Shown piece after piece: positions 1-11,472 of a DNA stretch of 64,000 nucleotides. The notes below the pieces were generated by a model, which made no database searches, was not told the DNA's origin, and was given only the letters and a program-made list of their open reading frames with translations. Origin of the DNA: Saccharomycopsis fibuligera x Saccharomycopsis cf. fibuligera (taxonomy: Eukaryota > Ascomycota > Saccharomycetes > Ascoideales > Saccharomycopsidaceae). Both the position numbers and the translations under genes were made by a program. Each line of letters begins with the position of its first letter. The stretch's first letter is position 1. Location: NCBI GenBank assembly GCA_001936135.1, contig CP012809.1, forward strand, positions 4,575,501-4,639,500, written 5' to 3'.

Positions 1-466
1 ACTTAAAAATAAAAATTATACATTTATATTTATAGAACCTAAAGTATGGTGGTGTATTCAAAGCACAATGTCATCCATCCTTCGATCTACCATATACCAT
101 GAAAAATAATACCGGTAACCGAGAACAAGTCACATGATAGAATTCCCGGAATAACACGCTCATTTGAAAAGTAAACAATAAACAATACAAAAACTACGCG
201 TCATAACCGAAGACAGGATAGAAATATCTTAATCGAATTCATTAGCTATATAAGAACAAATGTTATATACGTTAGAAACTTGCAAGTAGATAGCAGACGA
301 CAAAATTAAAAGTTGAAAAAAAAAATATAAGACCCAAAAAACTATAGTACACACTTAAAAAAAGAAAAAAATTAACCAGAATACAAAAAGAAACAAAAAA
401 TCATGATAACCGAAAAAGAAATGAACGGATAATAATAAATAACACATATGACAAAGAGCTTATAGC
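1..466. other. Intergenic, 3' flank of RNR2
   Basis: AT-rich DNA downstream of RNR2 with A-rich stretches near 310-400. It has no credible reading frame, and I see no RNA gene. Confidence 0.6.
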
Positions 467-1624
467 TTAAAAGTCTTCATCAAACGTGAATCCGGTTTCC
501 TCTTGAGCTGCAGAGCTCTTGGCCATAACACCAGCCTTTTGGTAGTCGGAAACTCTCTTTTCAAAGAAGTTAGTTTTACCGGCCAAAGAAATGTTTTCCA
601 TAAAGTCGAATGGGTTGGTAACATTGTAAACCTTCTTGTTGCCCAAAGCAACCAACAATCTGTCAGCAACAAATTCAACATATTGGCACATCAATTTAGC
701 GTTCATGCCCAAAAGAGAAACTGGCAAAGCATCGGTAAAGTATTCTTTTTCAATAGTGACAGCCTCGGTAATAATCTTTTCAACAATTTCTTGATTTGGT
801 TTGTTTTGCAAGTGTGAAAACAACAAGCAAGCGAAGTCGGTATGCAAACCTTCATCTCTGCAAATCAATTCATTAGAGAAGGTTAAACCTGGCATCATAC
901 CTCTCTTTTTTAACCAAAAGATAGAAGCAAAAGAACCAGAGAAGAAAATACCTTCAACAGCAGCAAAGGCAACCAATCTTTCGCCAAACAAAGCTTGGTC
1001 ATCATTGATCCATCTCAATGCCCAGTCAGCTTTTTTCTTAATACATGGGATAGTTTCAATAGCATTAAACAAGAATTCAGATTCTTTTGGATCCTTAATA
1101 TAAGTATCAATCAACAAAGAATAAGTTTCAGAATGTATGTTTTCCATCATGATTTGGAAACCGTAGAAACATTTGGCTTCTGGACATTGAACTTCGGCAG
1201 AGAAGTTTTCAACCAAGTTTTCGTTAACGATACCGTCACTAGCAGCAAAGAATGCCAAGACTCTGGAAATGAAATATCTTTCATTAGCATTCAATCTGTT
1301 GTTCCAGTCGTGCAAATCTTTACTCAAGTCAATTTCTTCAGCAGTCCAAAAAGAGGCTTCAGCCTTCTTGTACATTTGCCAGATTTCATGATACTTGATT
1401 GGCATCAAGACAAATCTGCGTTTGTTTTCAATAAGCAATGGTTCATTAGCTTCTTGTTGTTTCAATTGATGTCTGTGAACAGCATGCTTATTCAAAAAAT
1501 TTTTGTGTTCAGTGTCATTGATTTCTTCAACACCTTGCTTTTTAGCAGCAGCAGCTTGCAACTTGGCCTCAAGGTCCAAGTTGGAAATAGAGTCAGTGAC
1601 GTTATTTAATTGAGCAGCAGACAT
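467..1624 (-). CDS. RNR2: Ribonucleotide reductase small subunit (R2)
   Basis: The 385-residue protein is the diiron/tyrosyl-radical subunit of class I ribonucleotide reductase, which supplies dNTPs for DNA synthesis. The metal ligands are visible as D130, E161 and H164, then E224, E258 and H261. The radical tyrosine is Y168 in the motif HSETYSLL. The C-terminus FTFDEDF is the tail that docks on the large subunit. Length fits the family, and the ATG at 1624 gives the expected variable N-terminal extension. A 204-codon frame on the opposite strand is only a shadow. The gene lies downstream of VPS16 on the same strand, with about 1 kb of promoter carrying MluI-box-like sites, as expected for an S-phase gene. 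The CTG codons in this yeast should be read as Ser. Confidence 0.97.
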   Translation of the reverse strand: MSAAQLNNVTDSISNLDLEAKLQAAAAKKQGVEEINDTEHKNFLNKHAVHRHQLKQQEANEPLLIENKRRFVLMPIKYHEIWQMYKKAEASFWTAEEIDLSKDLHDWNNRLNANERYFISRVLAFFAASDGIVNENLVENFSAEVQCPEAKCFYGFQIMMENIHSETYSLLIDTYIKDPKESEFLFNAIETIPCIKKKADWALRWINDDQALFGERLVAFAAVEGIFFSGSFASIFWLKKRGMMPGLTFSNELICRDEGLHTDFACLLFSHLQNKPNQEIVEKIITEAVTIEKEYFTDALPVSLLGMNAKLMCQYVEFVADRLLVALGNKKVYNVTNPFDFMENISLAGKTNFFEKRVSDYQKAGVMAKSSAAQEETGFTFDEDF

Positions 1625-2600
1625 TGTTTTGCTTTTGTTGTTTTAGATAGATATGATTGGACGAAGAGAATATAAAGATTGGATATGAAAAGATTAAAAA
1701 AAAAAAAAGGTATCAATGGAATTGATGAAGCGAAACAAGAGAAGAGGAAATAATAAGTTAATCGAAGAATTCGAAAAATGGAGGAATCAAGACAGTTATA
1801 TAAGTTGTCAGAAATTAATTCACACCAGAAACTGACGCCAAAAATTTACAAAAATTATGCTAAGATTCATCGGAGAGCAAGTTTTTTGCTATTTTTTCCT
1901 TACGCGTTGTTTTTATTTGCCAATAAGACTGAATCTATGCTTGCATGATATTGCATGTACCACTCAACATTCAATATTTTAGTGCTTTTCACAGCCATAC
2001 TTTTCTCAAATAACTTCGATAAAATTACATATTACCATCAATTGTGTAAACATATACTATCTCGCTTTTGAACCATTAGAATATCTGGTATACAGCCCAA
2101 TTTGTATAAGATGCTGTTTGGCGAATGGTGATTTATGACTATGCACGTTGACGCGCCTTGCGATGAGGTGACGCGAAAATTAAAAGAATTTTCACCTAGC
2201 AATCGGCGAAAAACAACAAAACAAACAATATAAAAAAAATAAACACAAAAGCACTAGTTTCTAAGAATTAATAATTATTATTCACCCAATTCATTTTACG
2301 CGTTCCTATTCAAAGCCCAAGCTAGCGTTGTCATGACATATTGCTGTGTTACGTATACGTTGCTTTTATCTAATCATTTATTTATCGATTTCGCGTTTTC
2401 GCTTATAATCGTTAAACTGCACCCTCGTGTCTTGGAACTGCCTAGCATCAGTTAGCTAGGATCAGCTAGTTGCTACGTTCGTTTTGCAGTAAGTTTTACT
2501 AACGGAGTTAAAGACCCATTTGCTGTCAGTTAATAAGTGTTACGTAACTTTTATTTATTCAGAGAAAAATATATATATGGTAACGCCGCCATTACTAGCC
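1625..2600 (-). promoter_or_regulatory. RNR2 promoter with MCB-like sites
   Basis: The stretch between VPS16's stop and RNR2's start holds ACGCGT at 1902-1907 and 2298-2303, and ACGCGAAA at 2171-2178 with a further ACGCG at 2151-2155. MluI cell-cycle boxes (ACGCGT) are the known MBF targets of DNA-synthesis genes in yeasts. The sites are seen directly; their use here is inferred. Confidence 0.55.
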
Positions 2601-5425
2601 TCAATGAAGCTTTCGGAGATAATCTTCAATGAGTTGCACTACTGCCGAGTTCGGATGACCAGTTTGTTTGTACAATTTAAGGATTTCCCTAAGTTTGACA
2701 GAGTCCTTGTTTTTAAAAGCTTCTTCGCCCGCACTCTTGAAGTTACCAACTCTCAAGTACATTTTTATCTTTTTAGTGTAATTGACGCTGCTCCCCACCA
2801 AGTCAATGTACAAGCCTGCTTGTCTGATTGCATTATTTTTGATACATACTTTATAGAATGGCTCGTAGCCTACTGGTGACTTCTTATGATTGGCAAATGA
2901 ATAGAGTTCTGCCCATTTCTTGTATTCACTTAGTTTTTCGATCACCAACAAGTAATACCGTTTTTCATTGATTTTGAATTCTCTCAATAATTTATGGATA
3001 CGCTTATTGATTGCTGAAGACTCACTGCTGCTGGTGTCATAGTTGTTGATAATGATGAGCAAAGTCAAAGTTTCAATAATTGACCGGCCAAAAAAATTCA
3101 AGTTGGTGTAAGTTTTTTGCAACATCTCTTGCATTTCAATCAACTTCAATTCTTGCTTCAAGTATTTCAAATCATCTTGTACTTGCTTGTTATTGTTTTT
3201 AATTTCTTCGTATATCTTGATGCTGTGGGAAACTGATTTTTGCTTGCTATCAAACTTGTGCATAACCTCTGACAACTCTTCGTTGGTCAAATTATTAATG
3301 TATTTGCTATTAATGGATGGACTAACCTCTTTCAATTTGATTTTTGACAACGCGGTGTTATCCTCAACAAGATCTTCTTCCGTCTTTCCAATTGACCCAA
3401 GAATTAAGTTCAAATTACTGACGCTCAAGTTTTTGTCAAAACTCAAATAGTAGCTTTTCAAATAGTGCCAGTTCCCAAGATGTTTCATCAAGTTTTCCCA
3501 AAAGCTAAGTGACACCTTCTTATTGTTCAATACTTTTAAAAACTCACTCAATGATAGCTTATTTTGTAAGTAAAATATAACGTACTCAATTAATCTGTAG
3601 TTCAAAGTTTCTTCTGCTTTAACAACTGCCAATTCATCTTCTTCCATTTCAATTAATAATGGAATCTTTTTACTAGAGATTGGTTCATGATTGATTAACA
3701 TTATGGAGAGATTTGTTCTACCTTCTTGATATGCCACTCTGCTAACTGTATCAAACGATATATTTTTAATCTTGCCAAGTTTCTTTAAGACTTCATTAAA
3801 TAGCACTTCGTCGCTAAGGCTACTAGAATATTTTATTTTGCTTGAACACCAATCAATGTAAATCAAGTCCAATGGGAGATCCAAATATTCTGAGATTTTG
3901 ATACTTAGTAAATAATGTTGTCTTTTTAAAAGCAAGTTGTTCACCAATGTGTTTAAGTCAAATAATTCAAATTGTTTATAAGTGAGAAACATACCCACTT
4001 TATATGACCTAATTTGATTTAGTATTTTCAAATTTTTCTCCACTTCAATCAAATATTCAGAATTGTAAAATTCCAAATGTGTTTTGGCAAATGTCGCTGC
4101 TTTTAGTAATTTCTTTTGCCAATACTGATCAAACTCTTCAGTTGATACTTCAATGCAGCTGTTAATTGCCTCTTCGAGACTGTTACCAATGATGGAAATG
4201 TTTTCTAATGCGGTGATGTTTTCCGTAGGATCTGATGAGTTCTTCAAGTCTATTGAATCAAGCAATATTGAAGAGGGAGTAGTTGAACCGATTTTGAAAA
4301 TATCCACCGTTTGATTAGGTACTCTGCTAAAGAATTCCAATTTTTCATTGGTAAGCAATCTAATACCATCAATTTCACTGAATAAATACACGTTACTATC
4401 GAAATAAAAGCTCAAGTAGTCTTCACCAGGCCCAATGACTTTGACTTCATCATTATTAATCACCATTACTACCACATCATTACCACACCATTTTAATTCT
4501 GAAGGGATCTCATCCAGACTTACTTGAAACTCATTTAAAGTTCTTTGGAAATCTGATGTCAATATGTAGGCTTTGTTAGTCGATGGCGCGAACAATGCCA
4601 ATAAATCACCATTGGGTGAAACAGATATCATGGAAATCGGGCCCTTGTTGAATTGCTTATTATCGGTAGAAATTTCATTGAGACTGTAAATCGTACTGTC
4701 ACTAGAGATTAAAATCTCGATATTTTTGCTCAAGCTGTAAAGCGGTGGTACAATTTCCCAACTATGTATTTGCTTGGTTAGAATATTTTCATTTTGTTCA
4801 TCGGTAGGGGTGCTTTGAAATTGGACCAAGCTAGGGTATGGATTCTGGTAGTTTCCGACGTGAATAAATGAATTATTTTTTAATCTAACAACGAACCCCG
4901 ATGTGTAAAACCTGACATCACTGATACCGATATTCTCTGCATCGTGGCCCAAATTAAATTCGTAGAAATTGTCTTCAAAATCGTAATAATTTCTAAATGT
5001 CCCATTATCCAAAACAATAATCAATTCTTCTTTCGCCGACCAGCTAAAATGTATAATTTTGCCAAGTTTGTCCTCGTCCCACTTGATATTATAGATTTTC
5101 TCCCCCGAACCTGTAAATACCTCCAAATCTTTGACGGTGGACTGACTAAACGTCAATGCATTGTAAGCTTCATTGGTGCTAGTTGTACTTGTGTCTTTAG
5201 GATAAAGTGCAATTGCAGTGGAGAACGGTGCTATTGAGACTTCGTAATCTGGCAAATTAATCTCTTCTCCCCACGATAAAGTGTAACATGTTCTAAGACG
5301 ATAGAATACGTCATGCAATCTTTCCCATGCTGAGTTGCCGCCGTTAGTATTTAATCATTTTCAATTGCGCCTCAAGCTGTAGTAAGGTAAAAAGGCTTAC
5401 CTAAACTGGGATTCGCTATAACCAT
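2601..5425 (-). CDS. VPS16: Vacuolar sorting protein Vps16 (HOPS/CORVET core), one intron
   Basis: Exon 1 is 5401-5425 (25 nt) and exon 2 is 2601-5329, giving 917 residues. The 71-bp intron starts GTAAGC and ends with a TACTAAC branch about 13 nt before CAG. Splicing yields an N-terminus MVIANPSLAWERLHDVFYR, which matches the WERL-DVFYR start I recall for yeast Vps16; without the exon the frame has no good ATG. Vps16 is a class C Vps subunit. It has an N-terminal beta-propeller-like half and a C-terminal alpha-solenoid that binds Vps33, and it acts in tethering and SNARE assembly at endosome and vacuole. The helical C-terminal half (approximately residues 450-917) is evident, including the LWR-like repeats YSFANHKKSPVGYEPFYKVC and so on. 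No frame damage is seen. Confidence 0.93.
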
Positions 5426-5734
5426 TTTGTAATCTTTTTGTGCTTTTTTCTATATTAATCTTGTTGTCACTCACTCAACCACTGCCAGATGCCCCCTTTA
5501 TCACATCACACTAAATGGCTATTTTCCATAGTGTCAAAAGACGAACGATGCATGCACGTGAGATAAATGCTGACTCTGTACTTATGTAATTTTTAAGACT
5601 TTGTGTGGAGAGACTTTTTTTCCGGCTTCTTAAGGTTATTTTCCACTATTATCATCAGATTGATGCTGGTAATACTTGGGTCAACCGCATAAAAAGGGTG
5701 ATCTAAGAATAACGGCAGCAACAAACTTAAGTAA
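5426..5734. promoter_or_regulatory. Divergent VPS16/MSD1 promoter region
   Basis: About 310 bp between the start codons of two divergent genes. AT-rich; I see no site that I can name with confidence. Confidence 0.4.
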
Positions 5735-7822
5735 ATGTTTCTAGCTGTGTCAAAGCGAAGCAGCCAAATAGCTGCGAAACGTCGCAGTAGTCAAGGAATC
5801 TACTTTTCGGCGTGGACTCGCGCACAACAAGAACTCAAGCTTCCAGAGAAACAAGTGACTATTGAGAAATTCAACTTTCCAAAGAAAACCCATACTATAG
5901 AGGATATATCTCTGAAATTTTCTGCCTTAGAGAGCACCAAATCACCAGTGACATTACACGGATGGATTGATACCAAACTGAAAAAGTTCAACAAGAAGTT
6001 ATTGTTTGGTAAGCTAAGAGACTCGGGAAGTAAAGTGGTGCAGTTTGTGGTGAATGATGAAGCCCTAGTTAAAAAAACTAAAGAACTAAGAGTAGAAGAT
6101 GCAGTGTCTATCACCGGCACCGTTGGAAAAAAACCAGCGAAATCAGCACAGCAGCAAAAAGAAGCAGAAGAGCAGCAACCACAATGGGATTTGACTGTCA
6201 CCGCAATTCAAAACTTAAATCGTGCTAGTGTTGTTGGTTCCCAGCTTGAACCTCAAAAGAAAATCAATCCGTATGAGTTTCCTGCAGAATACAGATACTT
6301 GCAACTTCGTCAGCCAGAATTTCAAAATATTTTGCGTAAAAGATCGATTGCCGCAAACACTATTAGACATGAGCTTATACAAGATGGTTTTATTGAAGTG
6401 GAAACTCCTCTTTTGTTCAAATCTACCCCTGAAGGTGCTAGAGAATTCTTGGTACCAACTAGACGCAAAGATCAATTTTACGCATTGCCACAGTCTCCTC
6501 AACAATATAAACAGCTTTTGATGGCCTCGGGGGTACCTAAATATTTTCAAATTGCAAAATGTTTCAGGGATGAAGATTTAAGAGCAGATAGACAGCCAGA
6601 ATTTACTCAAGTTGATTTAGAAATGGCATTTGCTACAGCAGAAGATGTTCAACAAGTAATTGAGAAATTAATACTTGCTACTTGGAAAACAGTTAGAAAC
6701 TTACCAATATTTGTTCCTGTGGATGATAATTTAATGATTCCATTTGAAGAAAGTGGATTAAAGAGTTTCCCAAAACTTGACTACATAGATGCATTGAGAA
6801 ATTATGGTATTGACAAGCCTGATTTGCGGTCAACTTTGAAATTCACAGATATAAGCGACTACGTAACTTCTGCTGAAAACAAAGAATTCCCAGTTGTTGA
6901 AGTTTGTATTTTGAGAGACGCTTTCACTAATAAAACCGACTTAAATGGCCCATTTACCAAACTTATTGATGAAATTCAATACAAGGCAAGAATACCCAAG
7001 ATTGTTGCCATAGAGACAGTACAGGATGTTGCTGATTGGTTCACAAAGGTTGAAAAAGAAGGCATTGCCAAATTTAATACAGAAAAACTTTCTGTCTTGC
7101 AAGAACAGCTTGCTTTGAGACCAGGTGATATTATTGCTTGCTCTACTAGAGCACAATTCCCATACGAGAATCCTACCCCCTTAGGCCGCTTTAGACAAGT
7201 TGCTATAGAAACTTACCCAAAAAAGTGGAGACGCAAAATTACCTCAGCCAACTCGCAAGCGACAGTGAATGCTCAAACTACCAAAAACGAGGACATTTTT
7301 ATTGCTTCTTGGGTGGTGAACTTTCCATTGTTTAGTCCTGAAGAGCCAAGTGAAAATAGTAAGTATCCAGAGTATGACAAAACGAAATTTGTCTCCACGC
7401 ATCACCCATTTACAATGTTAAAAGTTGAAGATTACGATTATTTGGCAAATGAGAAAGATTTTTTGAAGATCAAAGGTGATCATTATGATTTGGTGGTCAA
7501 TGGAGTGGAGCTCGGAGGCGGATCTAGAAGAATCCACGATACCGATCTTCAAAAATACATTTTCCAAAAAGTTTTGAAAATTGAAAATCCAGAAAGATTA
7601 TTTGGTCATTTATTGAAAGCTTTTGAATTAGGTTGTCCGCCACATGCTGGGTTAGCTATTGGGTTTGACAGAATGGTAGCAATGTTGTTGGGTTACTCAA
7701 GTATAAAAAATGTTATTGCGTTCCCAAAGAATCAATCTGGAGCCGATATGGTGGTTAATAGTCCGAGCTCAGTTACTGATGAGAGGTTAGCAGATTATAA
7801 AATCAAAGTTAGAGAAAATTGA
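5735..7822 (+). CDS. MSD1: Mitochondrial aspartyl-tRNA synthetase
   Basis: The 695-residue protein is a bacterial-type class II aspartyl-tRNA synthetase for mitochondrial translation. The first ~30 residues are basic and Ser/Arg-rich with no acidic residue, as in a matrix-targeting signal. An OB-fold anticodon-binding domain follows (around 70-170). Then comes the class II core, with motif 2 visible as FQIAKCFRDEDLRADR followed by QPEFTQVD, an inserted GAD-like domain (about 380-480), and motif 3 as GLAIGFDRMVAMLLG near the end. These features separate it from the shorter cytosolic eukaryotic type (DPS1). It is divergent from VPS16 and convergent with the cytochrome c synthase gene. The ATG at 5735 is the first in frame and gives the presequence. 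Confidence 0.93.
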   Translation: MFLAVSKRSSQIAAKRRSSQGIYFSAWTRAQQELKLPEKQVTIEKFNFPKKTHTIEDISLKFSALESTKSPVTLHGWIDTKLKKFNKKLLFGKLRDSGSKVVQFVVNDEALVKKTKELRVEDAVSITGTVGKKPAKSAQQQKEAEEQQPQWDLTVTAIQNLNRASVVGSQLEPQKKINPYEFPAEYRYLQLRQPEFQNILRKRSIAANTIRHELIQDGFIEVETPLLFKSTPEGAREFLVPTRRKDQFYALPQSPQQYKQLLMASGVPKYFQIAKCFRDEDLRADRQPEFTQVDLEMAFATAEDVQQVIEKLILATWKTVRNLPIFVPVDDNLMIPFEESGLKSFPKLDYIDALRNYGIDKPDLRSTLKFTDISDYVTSAENKEFPVVEVCILRDAFTNKTDLNGPFTKLIDEIQYKARIPKIVAIETVQDVADWFTKVEKEGIAKFNTEKLSVLQEQLALRPGDIIACSTRAQFPYENPTPLGRFRQVAIETYPKKWRRKITSANSQATVNAQTTKNEDIFIASWVVNFPLFSPEEPSENSKYPEYDKTKFVSTHHPFTMLKVEDYDYLANEKDFLKIKGDHYDLVVNGVELGGGSRRIHDTDLQKYIFQKVLKIENPERLFGHLLKAFELGCPPHAGLAIGFDRMVAMLLGYSSIKNVIAFPKNQSGADMVVNSPSSVTDERLADYKIKVREN

Positions 7823-8225
7823 GGTATGTGAAGGGAAGTTAGTTTTTTGCTATAAATCATGTAAATATTGGATATAGATTAGATTGGGTAAGCCCGGAAG
7901 TGTTTGCGTAATAATACAAAGGATAAACATTTGTTTTTCTCCTATTTTGAAAAAGTATTTGGACGTAAGGTAGTAAGAGTGAACAAAAGTTTATTATGTT
8001 ACTGCTCATTAATATGATTAAGCAGTCACTGAGGCTAGTTATATACATGAGCAAAGAAGACTACCGGCAATATTCGCTACTATGAAAGGATATTAAGACA
8101 GTCATAATATAGAAAGAAGAAAAAAACCAAATGCAAAACCAAAAGAAACAAAAATGTGAGAAGAATGAGAACAGAATATAATGGAAAGTAGTCATAATAA
8201 AGAGTGTCTGGAGCATATTACTAAA
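7823..8225. other. Convergent 3' intergenic
   Basis: Terminator-side DNA shared by MSD1 and the cytochrome c synthase gene. A 65-codon frame at 7857-8054 has no protein-like character. Nothing else seen. Confidence 0.5.
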
Positions 8226-9260
8226 CTATAACCCCAAAGCCTTAGTAACTCTCAATCTCCATCCTTCAACACTGTTCAATTTTGGTCTAACATCCAAGAA
8301 GAAACTTGGCAAGCTTGGATTTTTAGGATCCGATTTTCCACTGTAAAAATCGATAACATACTCAACTTCTTTCCCGCAACGATTTACCATCCAATCATGT
8401 CTATCAAACGGTCTTTCATAACCCAAAAATAATCTCCATCTAGCTCTAGGAGTCAATTTTTTTGAATCACCTTTGAAACTAGTCAACTTAACCCCGCCAC
8501 ATTTATCACCACCTTGACCTTTTTCCCACATCAAAATGTGTCTCCAAGCTCTTTCATTAACGGCATTATGAATAGGCACCACAGTACGCATATCTTCCGC
8601 ATGCGGATTCCATTGCTTGCGTTGCATTGCTTCATAAAATTGTTTTTGAGAAGGATACACCCAGTTATCATTTTCTCCGGTACGTGGAATTGAAGAAATT
8701 TCACGCTCTGTAGGTAATGGAACTTTACTATGGTATACTGGTTCCTTAGGGAGCTCTTGTGAAGAGCAGGACTTGTTGTCTAAGCTGTCACTGGTGGCGG
8801 CGATAGTAGTCTTGTTAGATGGCTCTTCAACGGCATAAGAACTAGGGTCTGGATTTGTGACTTTGAGGTGGTGAGGTGGGAGTCCGGCTGCTGGTCCAGC
8901 GCCTCCTGCTTGTTTTATCTTTTTAAGCCATTCTTCCCTAGCGCTATGATCAACGGGACATTTCTCTTCTTCGGTAGATGACATAGATGTAGGGATAGTA
9001 GACGTAGACAGGGATGCAGATGGTGATGTTGATGGAGAAGAGTGGTTCACTGGACACACTGCTTTGTCAGCAGTCACATTATTGCTACTTACTGCTGGAG
9101 CAGCCCAGAAGAGATTGTGATACCATCTTTGGCCATTACTGGTGTTGTTGGTAATAGTATTGGTATTATTAAGCAGCGTTGGTGATGAGAATGTATTATC
9201 TTTTGGGAATGTAGAGTGATCCACTGGACATTTAGCTTCTTGGTTATTGTTGTCGGACAT
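8226..9260 (-). CDS. Holocytochrome c-type synthase (cytochrome c / c1 heme lyase)
   Basis: The 344-residue protein belongs to the HCCS family, which attaches heme to apocytochrome c (CYC3) or c1 (CYT2) in the mitochondrial intermembrane space. Three heme-regulatory CPV motifs lie in the low-complexity N-terminal half: CPVDHS near residue 12, CPVNHS near 70 and CPVDHS near 103. The conserved C-terminal domain carries VYPSQKQFYEAMQRK, the heme-binding region VVPIHNAVNERAW, then WEKGQ, and PFDRHDW with a following YVIDFYSG. The length is greater than either S. cerevisiae enzyme because of Ser/Thr/Asn-rich linkers. I cannot tell CYC3 from CYT2 without an alignment, so no symbol is given. Confidence 0.9.
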   Translation of the reverse strand: MSDNNNQEAKCPVDHSTFPKDNTFSSPTLLNNTNTITNNTSNGQRWYHNLFWAAPAVSSNNVTADKAVCPVNHSSPSTSPSASLSTSTIPTSMSSTEEEKCPVDHSAREEWLKKIKQAGGAGPAAGLPPHHLKVTNPDPSSYAVEEPSNKTTIAATSDSLDNKSCSSQELPKEPVYHSKVPLPTEREISSIPRTGENDNWVYPSQKQFYEAMQRKQWNPHAEDMRTVVPIHNAVNERAWRHILMWEKGQGGDKCGGVKLTSFKGDSKKLTPRARWRLFLGYERPFDRHDWMVNRCGKEVEYVIDFYSGKSDPKNPSLPSFFLDVRPKLNSVEGWRLRVTKALGL

Positions 9261-9738
9261 GGCGGAAAAAGGTTCTCAATTTTTGAGATATTTTTTTATC
9301 CTAATTTGCAAGCTTTTTATGGGACTTCGGTGAAAGGTTGAATATCTAAATCAAAATGACGCTTCATCGATGTCTCTGCCCTTTAACCTATTTTTTTTTT
9401 TCTCGTTCTCTTTTATTCCGTGAAATTTTCCCAATGAAAACTTTGGAATTATTAATGTTTGGTTTGGTGTGATATGTGCGTTTATGTACATACTAATGCA
9501 TGAAAAACTTGAAAGTCTACAAAAGTTCGTTCGTTCATACATACATACATCATCAAGTGAGTGAAGTAAAATGTATTATCCCTTTTTATATATATATACG
9601 TGAGATATAACCACAATGCCAAATTGTATAAGCCATCCTAAAAGTAAAATGAAGAGAAAAAAATAAAGCAAGAAAACCATCAAAACGCAGATTAAAAATA
9701 AAATAAGATATTAATTGAAAGAGAAAAAAAAACACCAC
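9261..9738. promoter_or_regulatory. Upstream region of the heme lyase gene
   Basis: About 480 bp between two minus-strand genes. It contains T-rich and A-rich tracts and no credible gene; the 63-codon frame here lacks protein-like composition. Confidence 0.4.
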
Positions 9739-11472
9739 TCAAAGAGCATCGGTAGGTTTTGACTCTATTTCTATCAATTGCTCACGCAACAACATTGCCC
9801 AAAAGTAAATGGTTGCAATACCTCTCGGTGTGGATTTCAACCCCCTTCTAGACACAATACCATCATGTGCATTGAAAGTATCAACATATGTGGCAATTTT
9901 GTACCACTGTAATGAATTCAACGACTGATGAATATCGTTTCTCGTTTTATCAAATGGTAATGGTTCTTCGTTAAAAACTGGAAACTGTGATTCAGAGTTT
10001 TGCTGATTATCAGTAGCTGCTAAAAACTTTTGTACTGAGCTGGCATATTTGACAAAATCAACGCTTATTGCCCCCTTGAATCCACCAGCAATAACACCCG
10101 GTTTACCCTTTGGAAGTGAAGAAGTCGATACATTAACAGATGAGTTAACAACTTCATCAGTATCATGCTGGAGATCATAGTTATGGTGCGTTGCTTCCAA
10201 CATGCCTTCAATCGCACCTTCAGTCATTCCTGCTAGCTCTTTAGAAATGGCACTACTATCATCATTTGTTCTGCTTTTCTTGAGAGCTAATGAGTTCGAG
10301 TCATCATCAACAAGACTTTGGGCCTCTTTAGCATTATCAACAGAACCGTCGCCATTAACTTCGGTATGTGAGTGTCCTTCTGCATGGTCGGTGTATTTGT
10401 GACCTTGAAGCACTTTCTTAACATGGCTCCATTCTGCAGGATTGTCTATACTGTTATCATACACATTGAGTCTAAGGAATGACAATATCGTGCCTAAACA
10501 ATTAGCAGTAAGGACCACGGGGAACCAAAATGGCAAAATAATACCAATTAATATCAAGACCCCAATATATCTGATTCTATTTTGTAATGTGGGCTGCGGT
10601 GGCGGCTCATCAGAGGTTCTGAATTGAGTTTTCTTCAAGTCAACAATTTTTGGTCGGACTAGTCGATCAGCAACTTTGATCTCGGGTATACCGTTTAGAA
10701 ATTGAAGTTTGACTCTATCCCAGTTTTCAAACGGGGAATGGTTAGTTATAAAAGAGGTGTAAAATGCCACGGTTCTATCATGACGTACATTACACAACAA
10801 GTACCGTTGCTTGAATAACTTCAATGCCTTGAAGTATACTTCATCTGGATCACTCAATTTAGGCACAATCTCACTTTTGAGAAACAAATCATTGCCACTT
10901 TTTCCAATTAAGTTTGAGCCAAGGAAATTTAACACTGGCGCTAATGGGTTTGTAAAAAATTTGACGCCCAAATGAGGAGTGGCAAAAGTGGTAAAAAAGA
11001 ATGGCTCGACCTGGTCAAAGAATCCTACTTCATTGAGTTCCCCAATAATGTATCTTGATATTAAACCGCCCAATGAGTAGCCGACGATTGAGAACTTGGA
11101 CACGGTAATATTGGATTCTTTTTTTAAGATTTCTATTTCCAGATAAATTTCTTTCAAAAAACGATTACCAATGACCTCGATGCCATCGTAAGTTTTAAAA
11201 TATGCTGAAGACTTGGGTTGCAAAACACAAACCTCGCTGTCAGTAATATCAGAAATTGCATGTTTTATGGAAGCCGCAATCACATCAACATGGGTATGAG
11301 TTCCCCATAAACTGCAATCATTAGTATTCTAACTCCGGCGTGCAAATGCGAGAAAGCAGAAAATACAAATTGTTGTTCGGCTAAGCGCTGCCATTTGAAA
11401 TGTCTTTACATACCCATGAACGAGCACCACGAGATGGCCGTTCTTGGAGCTGGTTGCCGGGCCAGAGGTCAT
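9739..11472 (-). CDS. LPL1: ROG1/LPL1-family lipase (DUF676 serine hydrolase), one intron
   Basis: Exon 1 is 11414-11472 and exon 2 is 9739-11311, giving 543 residues. The 102-bp intron runs from GTATGT to a TACTAAT branch and TGCAG. Splicing restores the family's N-terminal HLVVLVHGLWG oxyanion motif, which straddles the junction. The nucleophile elbow is GYSLGG (Ser about 99), and FATPHLGV, DRTVAFYTS and NAHDGIVSRRG supply the expected acid/His regions. A hydrophobic hairpin follows the core (YIGVLILIGIILPFWFPVV), suggesting membrane or lipid-droplet association. A charged low-complexity insert lies between it and the C-terminus. Family members are ROG1, LPL1 (lipid-droplet phospholipase) and YDL109C. 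LPL1 is favoured because in S. cerevisiae it sits beside SLD7 and CKA2, which are also in this window, but paralogue identity is uncertain. Confidence 0.85.

Noticed and set aside
995-1609. 204-codon plus-strand frame inside RNR2
   Set aside because: It is the antisense shadow of a strongly conserved gene, with no family features of its own.
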